NCBI RefSeq assembly: GCF_000297055.2
Contig: NC_022357.1
Span: 2,243,501 to 2,307,500, forward strand
Direction: 5' to 3'
Length of the DNA: 64,000 nt
DNA from: Sulfuricella denitrificans skB26
GTDB taxonomy: Bacteria; Pseudomonadota; Gammaproteobacteria; Burkholderiales; Sulfuricellaceae
This document shows, one piece after another, positions 17,547 to 27,017 of this stretch. A program made the position numbers and the translations under genes. The stretch's first letter is position 1. Every line of letters starts with the position of its first letter. The notes below the pieces were generated by a model that was not told the origin of the DNA, searched no databases, and worked only from the letters and a program-made list of their open reading frames with translations.

Positions 17547-20500
17547 GTGCAACAGACACTCCGAACCCTCGCCGCCGCTATTTCCTCCTGCATGATCTCA
17601 GACCGCCACGCTTTCCGGCGGCAACTGGACAAGCTGCGCGCACTGGCCACCGCCAACAAGCCCATGGACGCCCCGCTACAGCAACTGCAAGGCGCAGTGG
17701 AGCGCTCTGCCGGGAGGCTGAAACAAAGGCTGGAGCGGCTACCCGTCCCCACCTATCCTGAAGAGCTGCCGGTCTCGGGCAAACGGGCGGACATCGCCGC
17801 CGCCATCGCCGCCAACCAGGTGGTCATCGTTTGCGGCGAAACCGGCTCGGGCAAGACCACCCAGCTGCCGAAAATCTGCCTGGAACTCCAACGCGGAGCA
17901 GCCGGCCTGATCGGCCACACCCAGCCGCGACGCATCGCCGCCCGCACCGTGGCTTCGCGCATCTCGCAGGAACTGAAAAGCCCGCTCGGCCAGATCGTCG
18001 GCTACAAAGTACGCTTTTCCGACCATACCAGCGCAGACAGCTACGTCAAGCTGATGACCGACGGCATCCTGCTTGCGGAAACACAGAACGACCGTTTCCT
18101 TTCCGCCTACGACACCATCATCATCGACGAGGCGCACGAGCGCAGCCTCAACATCGACTTCCTCCTCGGTTACCTGAAGCAGATTCTGCCCAAGCGTCCC
18201 GACCTGAAAGTCATCGTCACCTCGGCCACCATCGACGCGGAGCGGTTTTCAAATCACTTCGACGGCGCCCCGGTGATTGAAGTTTCCGGTCGGCTGTATC
18301 CGGTTGAAATGCGCTACCGACCGCTGCACCAGCGCAAGAACGAGGCCGGGAAAATTGAAGACGATATTAGCGAAGCGAATATCGAGGAAGCCATCCTCGA
18401 TGCAGTGGATGAAGTTTCACGCACCGGTTCCGGCGATATCCTGATCTTCCTCCCCGGCGAACGCGAAATCCGCGACACTGCTGAAGCCTTACGCAAGCAC
18501 CATCCGGCAGGCAGCGAAATCCTGCCGCTGTTCGCCCGCCTTTCTGCCGCCGAGCAGGAACGCGTGTTCAAGCCCGGCGGAGCACGCCGCATCGTGCTCG
18601 CCACCAACGTGGCGGAGACCTCGCTCACCGTGCCCGGCATTCGCTACGTCATCGACCCCGGTTACGCCCGCCTGCTACGTTACAGCTACCGTTCCAAGGT
18701 GGAGCGATTGCAGGTCGAAAAAATCTCCCAGGCCTCGGCCAACCAGCGCGCCGGTCGTTGCGGCCGGGTGATGAGCGGGGTGTGCGTGCGACTGTACGCG
18801 GAGGAGGATTTCAACACCCGCCCCGCCTTCACCGACCCGGAAATCCGCCGCAGCAACCTCGCCGCCGTGATCCTGCGGATGAAGGCATTGGGCCTGGCCG
18901 ACATCGAGGATTTCCCGTTCCTCGAACCGCCCGACTCGCGCGCCATCGTCGACGGCTTCAAGCTGCTGGAAGAACTTGGCGCGGTGGACGCGCAGCGCGC
19001 GCTGACCGAAACCGGCCGCCAGCTCGCCAAATTCCCGATCGACCCGCGCATCGCCCGCATGATCCTCGCAGCCAAGGCGGAAAACTGTCTGACCGAAGTG
19101 CTGATCATCGCCTCCGCGCTTTCCGTGCAGGACCCGCGCGACCGACCGATGGACCGCCAGCAGGCAGCGGACGACAAGCACCGCCAGTTCCAGGACGACA
19201 ACTCCGACTTCGTTGCCTACATCAAGCTGTGGGCGTTCTACGACGAGGCGCTGAAGCACAAGAAATCCAACCGCAAGCTGCTCGACCTGTGCCGCGAGCA
19301 TTTCCTCTCCGCCACGCGTTTGCGCGAGTGGCGCGAGATCCACGGCCAGCTCCACGCCCAAGTGGTGGAGATCGGCCTGCGCCCGAACCAGACCCCGGCC
19401 AGTTATGAGGAAATTCATCGCGCATTATTGGCCGGCCTGCTCGGCAACCTCGGCGTCAAGACCGAAAGCCAGGAATATGCCGGGGCGCGGGAAATCAAGT
19501 TCCACCTCTTTCCCGGTTCGGTGATTTTCAAGAAAGCGCCGAAATGGGTGATGGCGGCGGAGCTGACCGAAACCACCAAGCTCTACGCCCGCTGCGCCGC
19601 CAAAATCGAACCGGAATGGGTGGAAAAGGTCGCCGTCGATCTGCTGCGCCGCCACTATTTCGATCCCCACTGGGAAAAGACCACCGCCCAGGTCGCCGCC
19701 TACGAACGCGTCAGCCTGTACGGTCTGACGCTGGTGCCGCGTCGCCGCGTCCACTACGGCACGATCAACCCGATCGAGTCGCGCGACATCTTTATCAAGG
19801 GCGCGCTGGTAGCGGGTGAATTTAATACCCGTGCCCCGTTCTTCGAACACAACCGCAAGCTTGTCGCCGAAGTCGAAGAACTGGAGCACAAGTCGCGCCG
19901 CCAGGACGTGCTGGTGGACGAGGAGCGCATTTACGCCTTCTACGATGCCCGCATCCCGGAGGGCATCCACAACGGCGCGGATTTCGACAAATGGCGGCGC
20001 GGTGCTGAAGCCCAGGATAAGCGCCTGCTGTTCATGAACAAGGACGACCTGATGCGCCACGGCGCCGATGCCGTCACCGTCGAGCTGTTCCCTGAAACCC
20101 TGATGATCGGCGAAACAGCCTGCCGCCTCGCCTACCGTTTCGAACCCGGCCACCCGCTCGACGGCGTCACCCTCTCCGTGCCGCTGCACCTTTTGAACCA
20201 GATGGACGCCAAGCGCTTCGACTGGCTGGTGCCGGGCATGATCCGCGAGAAGCTCACCGTGCTGGTCAAAGGATTGCCCAAGCGGTTGCGTAGCGCCTGC
20301 GTGCCGGTGCCGGATTTTGTCACCGCTGCATTGATGGAAATATTACCCTCTCCCCAACCCTCTCCCATCAAGGGAGAGAGGGCCATTACTCCCTCCCCCC
20401 TCGCGGGGGAGGGCTGGGGAGAGGGGGAAAGCCGTGTCCTCTCCGAAGCCCTCGCCGTCTTCCTGCGCAAAAAAACCGGCCAGGAAATCCCGCCCGACAC

Positions 20501-21518
20501 CTGGAAGGAAGCCGACCTGCCGCTGTACCTGCGCATGAACTTCAAGGTAGTTGACGAGTCCGGCGCCGAGATGGCCTCCGGCCGCGACCTCGCCGCGCTC
20601 AAGGAAAATCTCGGCCAGGCCGCACGCCTCACCTTCGCCAGCGCGCCGGAACTCGACATCGAAAAGGAAGGACTAACCAACTGGGATTTCGGCGACCTGC
20701 CGGAAAAGATCGCCTTCACCCGCCATGGACAATCTCTCACCGGCTACCCGGCGCTGGAGGACGACGGCGACTCGGTCTCGATCCGCTTGTTCGACACCCC
20801 CGAAGCGGCGGAATCCGCCATGCGTGCCGGTGTGCGCCGATTGCTGCGGCTCGCCCTTAACCCGCAGATGAAGCAACTGGAAAAGAGCCTGCCCGGTTTC
20901 ACCCAGACCGCTATCCTGCTGCGTTCCGTCGCCAACCCCGACGACCTGAAAGAAGACCTGCTCACCGCCATCACCGACCGCGCCTTCCTCGGCGACGACG
21001 AACTGCCCCGCACCACCAAGGACTTCGCCACACAAAAGGACCGCGCCCGCACCCGCCTCGCTGCCGTCTCGGACGGAGCATGCCGTATCCTCGCCACCAT
21101 CGCCACCGACTACCAGGCGATACAGGCCAGGCTCGCTGCCAAACCGCCCGGCAATATCGCCGCCGACATCCGCGAGCAACTCGTCAACCTGGTCTACAAG
21201 GGCTTTCTCAACGCCACCCCGTGGGAACAGTTGCAGCACCTGCCACGCTACCTCAAGGCCACCGTGCGCCGACTGGAAAAACTCTCCGGTGCGGTTGAGC
21301 GCGACGCCAAATACACTGTTGCCATCCGGGCGCTATGGCAGGATCATCAGAAGCGGCTGGAAAAGCACCGCAAGGAAGGGATTAGCGACCCGGAACTACA
21401 CAAGTTTCGCTGGATGATGGAAGAGTTGCGGGTGTCGATGTTTGCGCAGGAACTGAAGACGCCTTATCCGGTATCAGTCAAAAGGCTGCAAAAAGCATGG
21501 GAAGGGGTGAAGGCGTAA
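17547..21518 (+). CDS. hrpA: DEAH-box ATP-dependent RNA helicase HrpA
   Basis: 1323 residues. Walker A GETGSGKTTQLPKI is at ~97-110, the DEAH box IIIDEAHERS at ~190-199, SATIDAERF soon after, and helicase motif VI QRAGRCGRV near 410. The long C-terminal region matches E. coli HrpA (ribosome rescue and mRNA processing roles) rather than HrpB. The start is a GTG at 17547; the N-terminus from there aligns with the conserved HrpA leader, better than starting at the ATG at 17592. Residues ~932-962 are an in-frame repeat insertion absent from E. coli HrpA. A strong bidirectional terminator follows. Confidence 0.95.
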   Translation: MQQTLRTLAAAISSCMISDRHAFRRQLDKLRALATANKPMDAPLQQLQGAVERSAGRLKQRLERLPVPTYPEELPVSGKRADIAAAIAANQVVIVCGETGSGKTTQLPKICLELQRGAAGLIGHTQPRRIAARTVASRISQELKSPLGQIVGYKVRFSDHTSADSYVKLMTDGILLAETQNDRFLSAYDTIIIDEAHERSLNIDFLLGYLKQILPKRPDLKVIVTSATIDAERFSNHFDGAPVIEVSGRLYPVEMRYRPLHQRKNEAGKIEDDISEANIEEAILDAVDEVSRTGSGDILIFLPGEREIRDTAEALRKHHPAGSEILPLFARLSAAEQERVFKPGGARRIVLATNVAETSLTVPGIRYVIDPGYARLLRYSYRSKVERLQVEKISQASANQRAGRCGRVMSGVCVRLYAEEDFNTRPAFTDPEIRRSNLAAVILRMKALGLADIEDFPFLEPPDSRAIVDGFKLLEELGAVDAQRALTETGRQLAKFPIDPRIARMILAAKAENCLTEVLIIASALSVQDPRDRPMDRQQAADDKHRQFQDDNSDFVAYIKLWAFYDEALKHKKSNRKLLDLCREHFLSATRLREWREIHGQLHAQVVEIGLRPNQTPASYEEIHRALLAGLLGNLGVKTESQEYAGAREIKFHLFPGSVIFKKAPKWVMAAELTETTKLYARCAAKIEPEWVEKVAVDLLRRHYFDPHWEKTTAQVAAYERVSLYGLTLVPRRRVHYGTINPIESRDIFIKGALVAGEFNTRAPFFEHNRKLVAEVEELEHKSRRQDVLVDEERIYAFYDARIPEGIHNGADFDKWRRGAEAQDKRLLFMNKDDLMRHGADAVTVELFPETLMIGETACRLAYRFEPGHPLDGVTLSVPLHLLNQMDAKRFDWLVPGMIREKLTVLVKGLPKRLRSACVPVPDFVTAALMEILPSPQPSPIKGERAITPSPLAGEGWGEGESRVLSEALAVFLRKKTGQEIPPDTWKEADLPLYLRMNFKVVDESGAEMASGRDLAALKENLGQAARLTFASAPELDIEKEGLTNWDFGDLPEKIAFTRHGQSLTGYPALEDDGDSVSIRLFDTPEAAESAMRAGVRRLLRLALNPQMKQLEKSLPGFTQTAILLRSVANPDDLKEDLLTAITDRAFLGDDELPRTTKDFATQKDRARTRLAAVSDGACRILATIATDYQAIQARLAAKPPGNIAADIREQLVNLVYKGFLNATPWEQLQHLPRYLKATVRRLEKLSGAVERDAKYTVAIRALWQDHQKRLEKHRKEGISDPELHKFRWMMEELRVSMFAQELKTPYPVSVKRLQKAWEGVKA
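20346..20430. repeat. Intergenic-type palindromic repeat inserted in frame in hrpA
   Basis: CCCTCTCCCCAACCCTCTCCC, a hairpin AGGGAGAGAGGG region, then CCCTCCCCCCTCGCGGGGGAGGG and CTGGGGAGAGGG. The whole unit is self-complementary and resembles repeats usually found between genes. It is translated without a stop as SPQPSPIKGERA...SPLAGEGWGEG and separates two conserved parts of HrpA. Confidence 0.85.
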
Positions 21519-21532
21519 AACCCCTCATGCCA

Positions 21533-21552
21533 GTGCGCCCGGCAGGGCGCAC
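21533..21552. other. Perfect hairpin downstream of hrpA
   Basis: GTGCGCCC and GGGCGCAC pair perfectly around GGCA, 15 bases after the hrpA stop and just before the intrinsic terminator. It may stabilise the mRNA 3' end. Confidence 0.6.
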
Positions 21553-21553
21553 C

Positions 21554-21586
21554 AAAAAAAACCGCCCCGGATGGGGCGGTTTTTTC
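21554..21586. terminator. Bidirectional intrinsic terminator
   Basis: ACCGCCCC and GGGGCGGT (21561-21580) around GGAT, with A residues before and T residues after. It serves hrpA on the plus strand and the convergent multiheme cytochrome gene on the minus strand. Confidence 0.92.
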
Positions 21587-21608
21587 TTAGGGGCTTTAGA
21601 TTCTATCG

Positions 21609-23606
21609 TTATGGATTCGGTCCATTATGGCAGTCATAGCAGCCCACTTTCTGCCCTGCGGCGAAACTCTTCGTGCCATTTTCCACCGTAAAGGTCTTGG
21701 CCATCTTGACCTGGCTCAACGCGGTGCCGCGATAATCGGCGCCGTGGCAGTAGGTACAAGACGAGGTGCTTGCCTTTGCTGCGCTCTCATGCCCCTTAAC
21801 CCAGCCTTGGCCGAAAGTGTGCAAACCATGTGGCCCACCATTGGCAGTGACCGGTAGCGCCGTCGTATGACAGGCGCTGCATTCAGAGACAGTTCCCGCA
21901 TGGCCCTGGACAGCGATGCTCTGCGTATTGTCATCAGCGTGACTGGAAGGATAAATCGCGTGAGTCGCGCCGTGACATGCCTCGCACTGTAATCCGCCGT
22001 GCCCTTTGCTGAAGCGGTACAAATTCAATCCCGTAACAGGGGTGTTGGCGTTGGTTGCAAAGGTATGATCCGTCGGCACAATGGCAACACCGTTGGCGTT
22101 CACGCCGGAAGTGGCACGCTGGCCAGGTGCTGCTTTATTGTGGCACGCCTCGCAAGTCGGCTCGTTGTACCACCCTTGACGAGCTTTATTGCCAACCTGC
22201 GCATTATTGCCGTGACAGCTTTGGCAACTCATCAGCAATTTGCCATTGGCATCTACCGCTTTGCCCATGGCACCACGCAGACACTGAGTAGCCGAGCCTG
22301 GATGGCACAAATAGCACGAAGTACGGTCATTAATATTATCCAGCGGTAACAGGGTTGCTGGATCTTTTACCGTGGAATGCTTGGTGTGCAGCGCCTGTGT
22401 AAACGGCGTGGTACCCGCTACACCTTTCATCACCGTTGTTTTGTTCAGCTTGTCAAAGTAAGCGTTACTGGCATGGCAGGCAGCGCATAGAACCGGTTTC
22501 CCGCCATTCGCAGTAGCCAATAAGCCACTTGTGTTGTAACCATTTTGGCTAAGGCCCGTCTTGTACAACGTATTGGATAGCTTATTCTGATCATGCAGTT
22601 TCAGAATATTTTTCTTCCAGTCCCTGTCGGCATTGGCATCGAAAACCCAGCCTGTCGTCGGCTTGGCCGCCATCGCCGCAGCATTGCCCGTAGTAATTGA
22701 AGAGTGGCATCCCTTGCAGGTCATCTCATCGCTCACGGGCAGCACGGTCGTGGTTGTAGCCAGCACCTTGCCGCTCAGATCCTTGGCGACAACTTTAACC
22801 GTGGGGTAAAAATTCTTCTTGAAGGTGTCATCAAATGGCGTAACCGGGATACCCTCAGCTTCAAACCAGGCGTACTGGGTGTTGTAGCTCATCGGTGCCG
22901 GAACAAGTGAAGGCGCCTTGTTACCAGGGGCGGGGGTACCCGTGGCCAGTCCGTCCAGATTGAGGCCGACATTAGGTGCCGGGTTGAGGCCAACCAGACC
23001 ATTGACCCATGACCAGAAATTGGTTTTATTCGCACTGGAAGTATTGATGGATCCGGTACTGTCCGCCACAGCTTCGTAAGTAATCCTGACGTTGCTGGCA
23101 ATCAGTTTGCCCGACTTGTCCTTGAGTTGAGCATGCAGGGAATTATATGGGGGCAAGATGGCGAAAACCGAAAAATCCAGACCATCCATGCAGTGCATGC
23201 CCAGATCGTTCCACGCCAAAAGCGTATAAGTGCTGGTCGTGGTGGTACCACCCGTTGTGGTGCCACCGCCGCCAGTGCTTGTGGCCAGCACTTGAATGCT
23301 GGCATCTCTACTGCTGTTGCGGTCTTTTACTGTAACGGTGGTCGAGCCCGCCTTGAGCCCTTTCAGCGTAACTTTCCCATTGGCATAGGAAGCGCTAACC
23401 ACGGATGTTTCGTGGGATTCAACTGAAACCGTACCGGATGCGCTCGTCACAGTAAGCGTGGCCGTGGCGCCCACATTCATCAGGACCGATGACGGGCTAA
23501 CCTGTAGCCTACTCTCATCGGCAATTGCCGTGACAGCAGTAAACAATGCGGCCAGGAACAGCAGAAATGAGAATGGGAATGGGAATGGTACAGTACGAGC
23601 GTTCAT
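21609..23606 (-). CDS. Secreted nine-heme c-type cytochrome with an N-terminal Ig-like domain
   Basis: 665 residues. A signal peptide ([22 protein letters not shown]) is followed at ~30-110 by a bacterial Ig-like (BIG2-type) domain with [20 protein letters not shown] and [14 protein letters not shown] Gly/Thr-rich linker leads into a large domain starting [14 protein letters not shown]. Nine CXXCH motifs follow in order: CKGCH, CAACH, CYLCH, CQSCH, CEACH, CEACH, CSACH, CTYCH, CYDCH. It should be a periplasmic or surface electron carrier; donor and acceptor are unknown. The gene is single, divergent from fdxA, and convergent with hrpA across a shared terminator. Confidence 0.88.
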   Translation of the reverse strand: MNARTVPFPFPFSFLLFLAALFTAVTAIADESRLQVSPSSVLMNVGATATLTVTSASGTVSVESHETSVVSASYANGKVTLKGLKAGSTTVTVKDRNSSRDASIQVLATSTGGGGTTTGGTTTTSTYTLLAWNDLGMHCMDGLDFSVFAILPPYNSLHAQLKDKSGKLIASNVRITYEAVADSTGSINTSSANKTNFWSWVNGLVGLNPAPNVGLNLDGLATGTPAPGNKAPSLVPAPMSYNTQYAWFEAEGIPVTPFDDTFKKNFYPTVKVVAKDLSGKVLATTTTVLPVSDEMTCKGCHSSITTGNAAAMAAKPTTGWVFDANADRDWKKNILKLHDQNKLSNTLYKTGLSQNGYNTSGLLATANGGKPVLCAACHASNAYFDKLNKTTVMKGVAGTTPFTQALHTKHSTVKDPATLLPLDNINDRTSCYLCHPGSATQCLRGAMGKAVDANGKLLMSCQSCHGNNAQVGNKARQGWYNEPTCEACHNKAAPGQRATSGVNANGVAIVPTDHTFATNANTPVTGLNLYRFSKGHGGLQCEACHGATHAIYPSSHADDNTQSIAVQGHAGTVSECSACHTTALPVTANGGPHGLHTFGQGWVKGHESAAKASTSSCTYCHGADYRGTALSQVKMAKTFTVENGTKSFAAGQKVGCYDCHNGPNP

Positions 23607-23670
23607 GGCAACCCCTTTTTATTGATATATGTCATGAAGTGTATACCGTACAAATAGTAAGGTTTATTAC

Positions 23671-23686
23671 GATATGTTCACATTAC
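23671..23686. promoter_or_regulatory. Element shared with the nifJ upstream region
   Basis: GATATGTTCACATTAC on the plus strand matches 15 of 16 bases of the element at 17293-17308. It lies 64 bases upstream of the cytochrome gene on the minus strand and 115 bases upstream of fdxA on the plus strand. On the cytochrome side GTGAAC followed after 16 bases by TACTAT could be a promoter. Confidence 0.45.
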
Positions 23687-23800
23687 TCTGAACCTGCTCG
23701 CCAAGCCCTGAAACAGCAAGTTTGGACATTCCTATTTCAGGATCACACCAAAATATTTCAATCTGCTATTTTTAAATGGTTACGACTTGAGGTACGAAAA

Positions 23801-24124
23801 ATGACTTATGTAGTGACTGAAAACTGCATCCTCTGCAAGTACACCGACTGTGCGGTTGTTTGTCCGGTGGAATGCTTTCACGAGGGACCTAACTTTCTGG
23901 TGATCGATCCGGATGAATGCATCGATTGCGACGTATGCGTGACGGAATGCCCGGCTGAAGCGATTTTTGCTGAGGCGGACCTGCCGCCGGGACAGGAGAA
24001 GTTTCTCGAAATCAATGCAGAACTGGCAAAAACCTGGCCCGTCATCACCTTGAAGCAGGATCCTCTTCCCGAGGCGGAAAAATGGAAGGGGGTTGAGGAC
24101 AAGCTGCAATATCTGGAGAAATAA
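23801..24124 (+). CDS. fdxA: 7Fe ferredoxin FdxA
   Basis: 107 residues. The N-terminus [26 protein letters not shown] binds a [3Fe-4S] cluster and part of a [4Fe-4S] cluster. The second set [19 protein letters not shown] completes it, and the long C-terminal tail is typical of Azotobacter-type 7Fe ferredoxins. It is a soluble low-potential electron carrier. The ATG at 23801 follows GAGG at a good distance; the frame is open upstream but that part has no ferredoxin features. A plausible redox partner is NifJ (inference, supported by the shared upstream element). Confidence 0.95.
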   Translation: MTYVVTENCILCKYTDCAVVCPVECFHEGPNFLVIDPDECIDCDVCVTECPAEAIFAEADLPPGQEKFLEINAELAKTWPVITLKQDPLPEAEKWKGVEDKLQYLEK

Positions 24125-24202
24125 CCCATTGCTCCTGGCACTTTAGCGTAAGCAGCATCTGACACCTACTTCCCAATTCTCTTCTACATTGGAGTCAACG
24201 AA

Positions 24203-25087
24203 ATGAGCAAGATGACACCCCGATCCAGCAACCCCGAATTCGATAGTCTGGTACCCAACACCCCCTTCACCCGCCGTGCTTTCGTCATTAGCATGCTGGG
24301 CGTGGGTTTCGCACTCGCCACTCAGCCGGTCATGGCCGACACCGTGATCAAAACCAGCACCGAAGGCCTCATTGCGGGAGAAATCAAGGTACCCGTCAGC
24401 GATGGCGACATGGTCGCCTATCGTGCGCAACCCGACAAAGGGGCCAATTTTCCTGTCATCCTGGTGATTTCCGAGATTTTCGGTGTCCACGAGCATATCG
24501 CCGATATCTGCCGGCGGCTGGCTAAACTCGGCTACCTGGCCATCGCCCCGGAACTATTTGCGCGCCACGGCGATCCACGCAAAATCAGCAGCATCCAGGA
24601 TATCCTCGACAACATCGTCGCCAAAGTACCGGACGCCCAGGTCATGAGCGATATTGATGCCTGCGAGGCTTGGGCCAAAGCGCATGGCGGCGACACGTCG
24701 CGCATGGCGATCACCGGCTTCTGCTGGGGCGGGCGCATCACCTGGCTGTACGCTGCTCACAACCCTCGTCTCAAGGCTGCCGTAGCCTGGTACGGCCGGA
24801 TCGACGGGGTGGACAGCGAACTGACGCCGAGACAACCGCTCGACTTGGCGGCGCAACTGAAAGCACCGGTACTGGGGCTTTATGGCGGCCAGGACCAGGG
24901 CATCCCGCTGGACGATGTGGAGGCCATGCGTGCGGCCATCAAGAAGGCCGGCGGCAAGTCCGAGCTTCATGTCTATCCCGACGCGCCCCATGCCTTTAAC
25001 GCCGATTACCGGCCCAGCTACCGCAAGGGTGCCGCCGAAGATGGATGGAAGCGCATGCAGGCATGGCTGAAGAAGAACGGGGTGTAA
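24203..25087 (+). CDS. Dienelactone hydrolase family protein with export signal
   Basis: 294 residues. After an N-terminal region containing [23 protein letters not shown], a twin-arginine-like signal, comes an alpha/beta hydrolase of the dienelactone hydrolase (carboxymethylenebutenolidase) family. The nucleophile Cys is in TGFCWGGR, the acid Asp in YGGQDQGI, and the His in [10 protein letters not shown]. It is probably periplasmic. The natural substrate is unclear; no aromatic degradation genes are nearby. A flavin reductase-like gene follows 56 bases later. Confidence 0.87.
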   Translation: MSKMTPRSSNPEFDSLVPNTPFTRRAFVISMLGVGFALATQPVMADTVIKTSTEGLIAGEIKVPVSDGDMVAYRAQPDKGANFPVILVISEIFGVHEHIADICRRLAKLGYLAIAPELFARHGDPRKISSIQDILDNIVAKVPDAQVMSDIDACEAWAKAHGGDTSRMAITGFCWGGRITWLYAAHNPRLKAAVAWYGRIDGVDSELTPRQPLDLAAQLKAPVLGLYGGQDQGIPLDDVEAMRAAIKKAGGKSELHVYPDAPHAFNADYRPSYRKGAAEDGWKRMQAWLKKNGV

Positions 25088-25143
25088 TTCGAATTCTCTC
25101 AAAACGCCAATAACTATGCGGAGTGTCGAAACGGGGTGCCGAG

Positions 25144-25680
25144 ATGGCAAAGAATTCCTTTCCCTTGCCCAAGGTCTATAGCCTGCTCGAACCGGGGCCG
25201 GTCGTGCTGATTACGACCGCCGGCAAGGAGCGGATGAATATCATGACCCAATCGTGGCACACCATGATCGAATTCGAGCCACCGCTGGTGGGGTGCGTGA
25301 TCAGCAACCGGAACCACTCGTTCGACACCCTGAAGGCCACCAAAGAATGCGTGATCAACATCCCGACGGTGGAACTGGCGGAAAAAGTGGTGGGCTGCGG
25401 CAACACTACCGGGCGCAATATCGACAAGTTCAAGCACTTTGGACTCACGCCAGTAGCCGCCTCGTGCGTCCGGGCGCCCCTCATCGACGAATGCTATGCC
25501 AGCCTTGAATGCAAGGTCGTCAACGGGAAGATGGTAACCAGATACAACTTCTTTATCCTCGAAGTGCTCCAGGCGTGGGCAGACTCCTCGATAAAACATC
25601 CGCGAACGATTCACCATCTCGGCACAGGCGCGTTCATGGTCGCCGGCAAGAGGATCAAACTCCCCTCCAAAATGAAATAA
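25144..25680 (+). CDS. Flavin reductase-like FMN-binding protein
   Basis: 178 residues from the ATG at 25144. It has a split-barrel flavin reductase fold with conserved PVVLITTAGKERMNIMTQSWHTMIEFEPPLVGCVISNRNHSFDTL and the ECVINIPT segment. Such proteins bind FMN and either reduce flavin with NAD(P)H or serve other redox roles. An upstream GTG at 25123 would add seven residues, but GGGGTG before the ATG is the better ribosome site. It follows the dienelactone hydrolase gene. Confidence 0.85.
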   Translation: MAKNSFPLPKVYSLLEPGPVVLITTAGKERMNIMTQSWHTMIEFEPPLVGCVISNRNHSFDTLKATKECVINIPTVELAEKVVGCGNTTGRNIDKFKHFGLTPVAASCVRAPLIDECYASLECKVVNGKMVTRYNFFILEVLQAWADSSIKHPRTIHHLGTGAFMVAGKRIKLPSKMK

Positions 25681-25710
25681 TCCCTATCGTTGAGTATTCC
25701 GTTGCGCGCA

Positions 25711-26172
25711 ATGCCCCGCCCCGCGCGCCCGCTTGCGCGGAAACCCCATCAGGCGGTATTCTCGCAACATACTCCGAACTTTACTCCCGTGCCCAAGCCA
25801 ATCACAAAATTGCTCCGCCAATTCGGAGCCGTGTCTACCGTACTTTTTGCCCCTGCATTACGCTTGGGCAAGGGATTCTTCGCGCTCCAGAATCGGGAAC
25901 GGACACAGCTATTGGAAGAAATGACCCAGATGCGTGATCTGATGCCGCTGCTCATGAAGCAGCGCAACGGTTATCACTGGACCAAGGATGATCGGCAGCA
26001 TATCCGGAAGCACTTGCGCAATCTGGCGAGGATAAGCCCCTACATCATCCTGTTCGTAGCGCCCGGCGGGCTGTTCTTGCTGCCGGTAATGGCCTGGTGG
26101 TTGGACCGGCGCCGGATCAAGCGCAATGCCGACGCCCAGCGTGCGCGCAACGAGGCCGCCAACCGCAAGTAA
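25711..26172 (+). CDS. Hypothetical membrane protein with one C-terminal transmembrane segment
   Basis: About 154 residues. The N-terminus is Pro/Arg-rich, followed by a charged region ([24 protein letters not shown]) and, near the C-terminus, [39 protein letters not shown]. This last part is a single membrane span ended by arginines and faintly resembles the LETM1-like family. Function unknown. The start is uncertain: the ATG at 25711 has no clear ribosome site, and a GTG at 25789 would remove the low-complexity N-terminus. Confidence 0.6.
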   Translation: MPRPARPLARKPHQAVFSQHTPNFTPVPKPITKLLRQFGAVSTVLFAPALRLGKGFFALQNRERTQLLEEMTQMRDLMPLLMKQRNGYHWTKDDRQHIRKHLRNLARISPYIILFVAPGGLFLLPVMAWWLDRRRIKRNADAQRARNEAANRK

Positions 26173-26243
26173 TCTGCATCGCGCCCCATAAGAAAACCCG
26201 CTCCGCCGTCCATCAATCCGGCGTTTCATCGAAAGAATCATCC

Positions 26244-26696
26244 ATGCAAATCTGGGTCGATGCCGATGCCTGCCCCGGCGTCATCAAGGAAATCCTGTTT
26301 CGCGCCGCCGAGCGGGCTCAAATCTCAATGACGCTGGTCGCTAACCAGTTTCTGCGCACCCCGCCATCGCGTTATATCAAGGCTATACAGGTCCCTGCCG
26401 GCTTCGATGTCGCGGACGGCAAGATCGTCCAGCATCTGGAACCAGGCGACCTGGTGATCACCGCCGACATCCCCCTGGCCGCCGAAGTCATCGCCAAAGG
26501 CGGCCACGCACTCAACCCCAGGGGTGAATTTTACACTCCGGACACGATACGCGAACGCCTCAACATGCGCGACTTCATGGACATCCTGCGCAGTAGCGGC
26601 GTGGAAACTGGCGGCCCGGCATCGCTCAGCCAGAGCGACCGCAAAGCCTTTGCCAGCCAACTGGATCGCTTCCTGGCCAAAAACCACAAGCAGTAG
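26244..26696 (+). CDS. yaiI: YaiI/UPF0178 (DUF188) family protein
   Basis: 150 residues, normal for the family. It begins [24 protein letters not shown], with the conserved VDADACP motif, and has [31 protein letters not shown] in the centre. The fold is predicted to be PIN-like with acidic residues, but the function is not established. The start ATG at 26244 matches the family N-terminus. Confidence 0.92.
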   Translation: MQIWVDADACPGVIKEILFRAAERAQISMTLVANQFLRTPPSRYIKAIQVPAGFDVADGKIVQHLEPGDLVITADIPLAAEVIAKGGHALNPRGEFYTPDTIRERLNMRDFMDILRSSGVETGGPASLSQSDRKAFASQLDRFLAKNHKQ

Positions 26697-27017
26697 AAAA
26701 ATGTTTCGTTAGAATAAAGCTCTGAAAATCACGAAAGGGAGCAGGGGCTCAGCTCTTTTCGCAAGTTGACGATTAAGTAATCAACCTTATCGCCATGTCG
26801 AACAAGCACCCTACCAATGATTAATAGCCCTTGGCACGCAAAGACTAGCGATCTGTATTAGGCGTCTAAACAATCTATCAACCAGTTAGCTTTCATACTA
26901 GAAACCGATACCTGCTAGTATTAATCAGGCTATTTACTAATCTTGACGGCAGCGCAAAAGGTCTCAATAAACAAATAGCAGGATAAGCATAACTTTTAAT
27001 TATTAAGGACGTTCCTG
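26697..27017. other. Intergenic region before frmA
   Basis: A 321-base AT-rich gap without a convincing gene. TTGACG at about 26943 followed near the usual spacing by AATAAA is a weak promoter candidate for frmA. No FrmR-type operator is recognised and no frmR gene is adjacent. Confidence 0.4.

Noticed and set aside
17346-17552. Short minus-strand frame over the candidate small RNA
   Set aside because: It starts upstream of the predicted promoter, lacks a ribosome site and reads through the terminator, so a non-coding RNA fits better.
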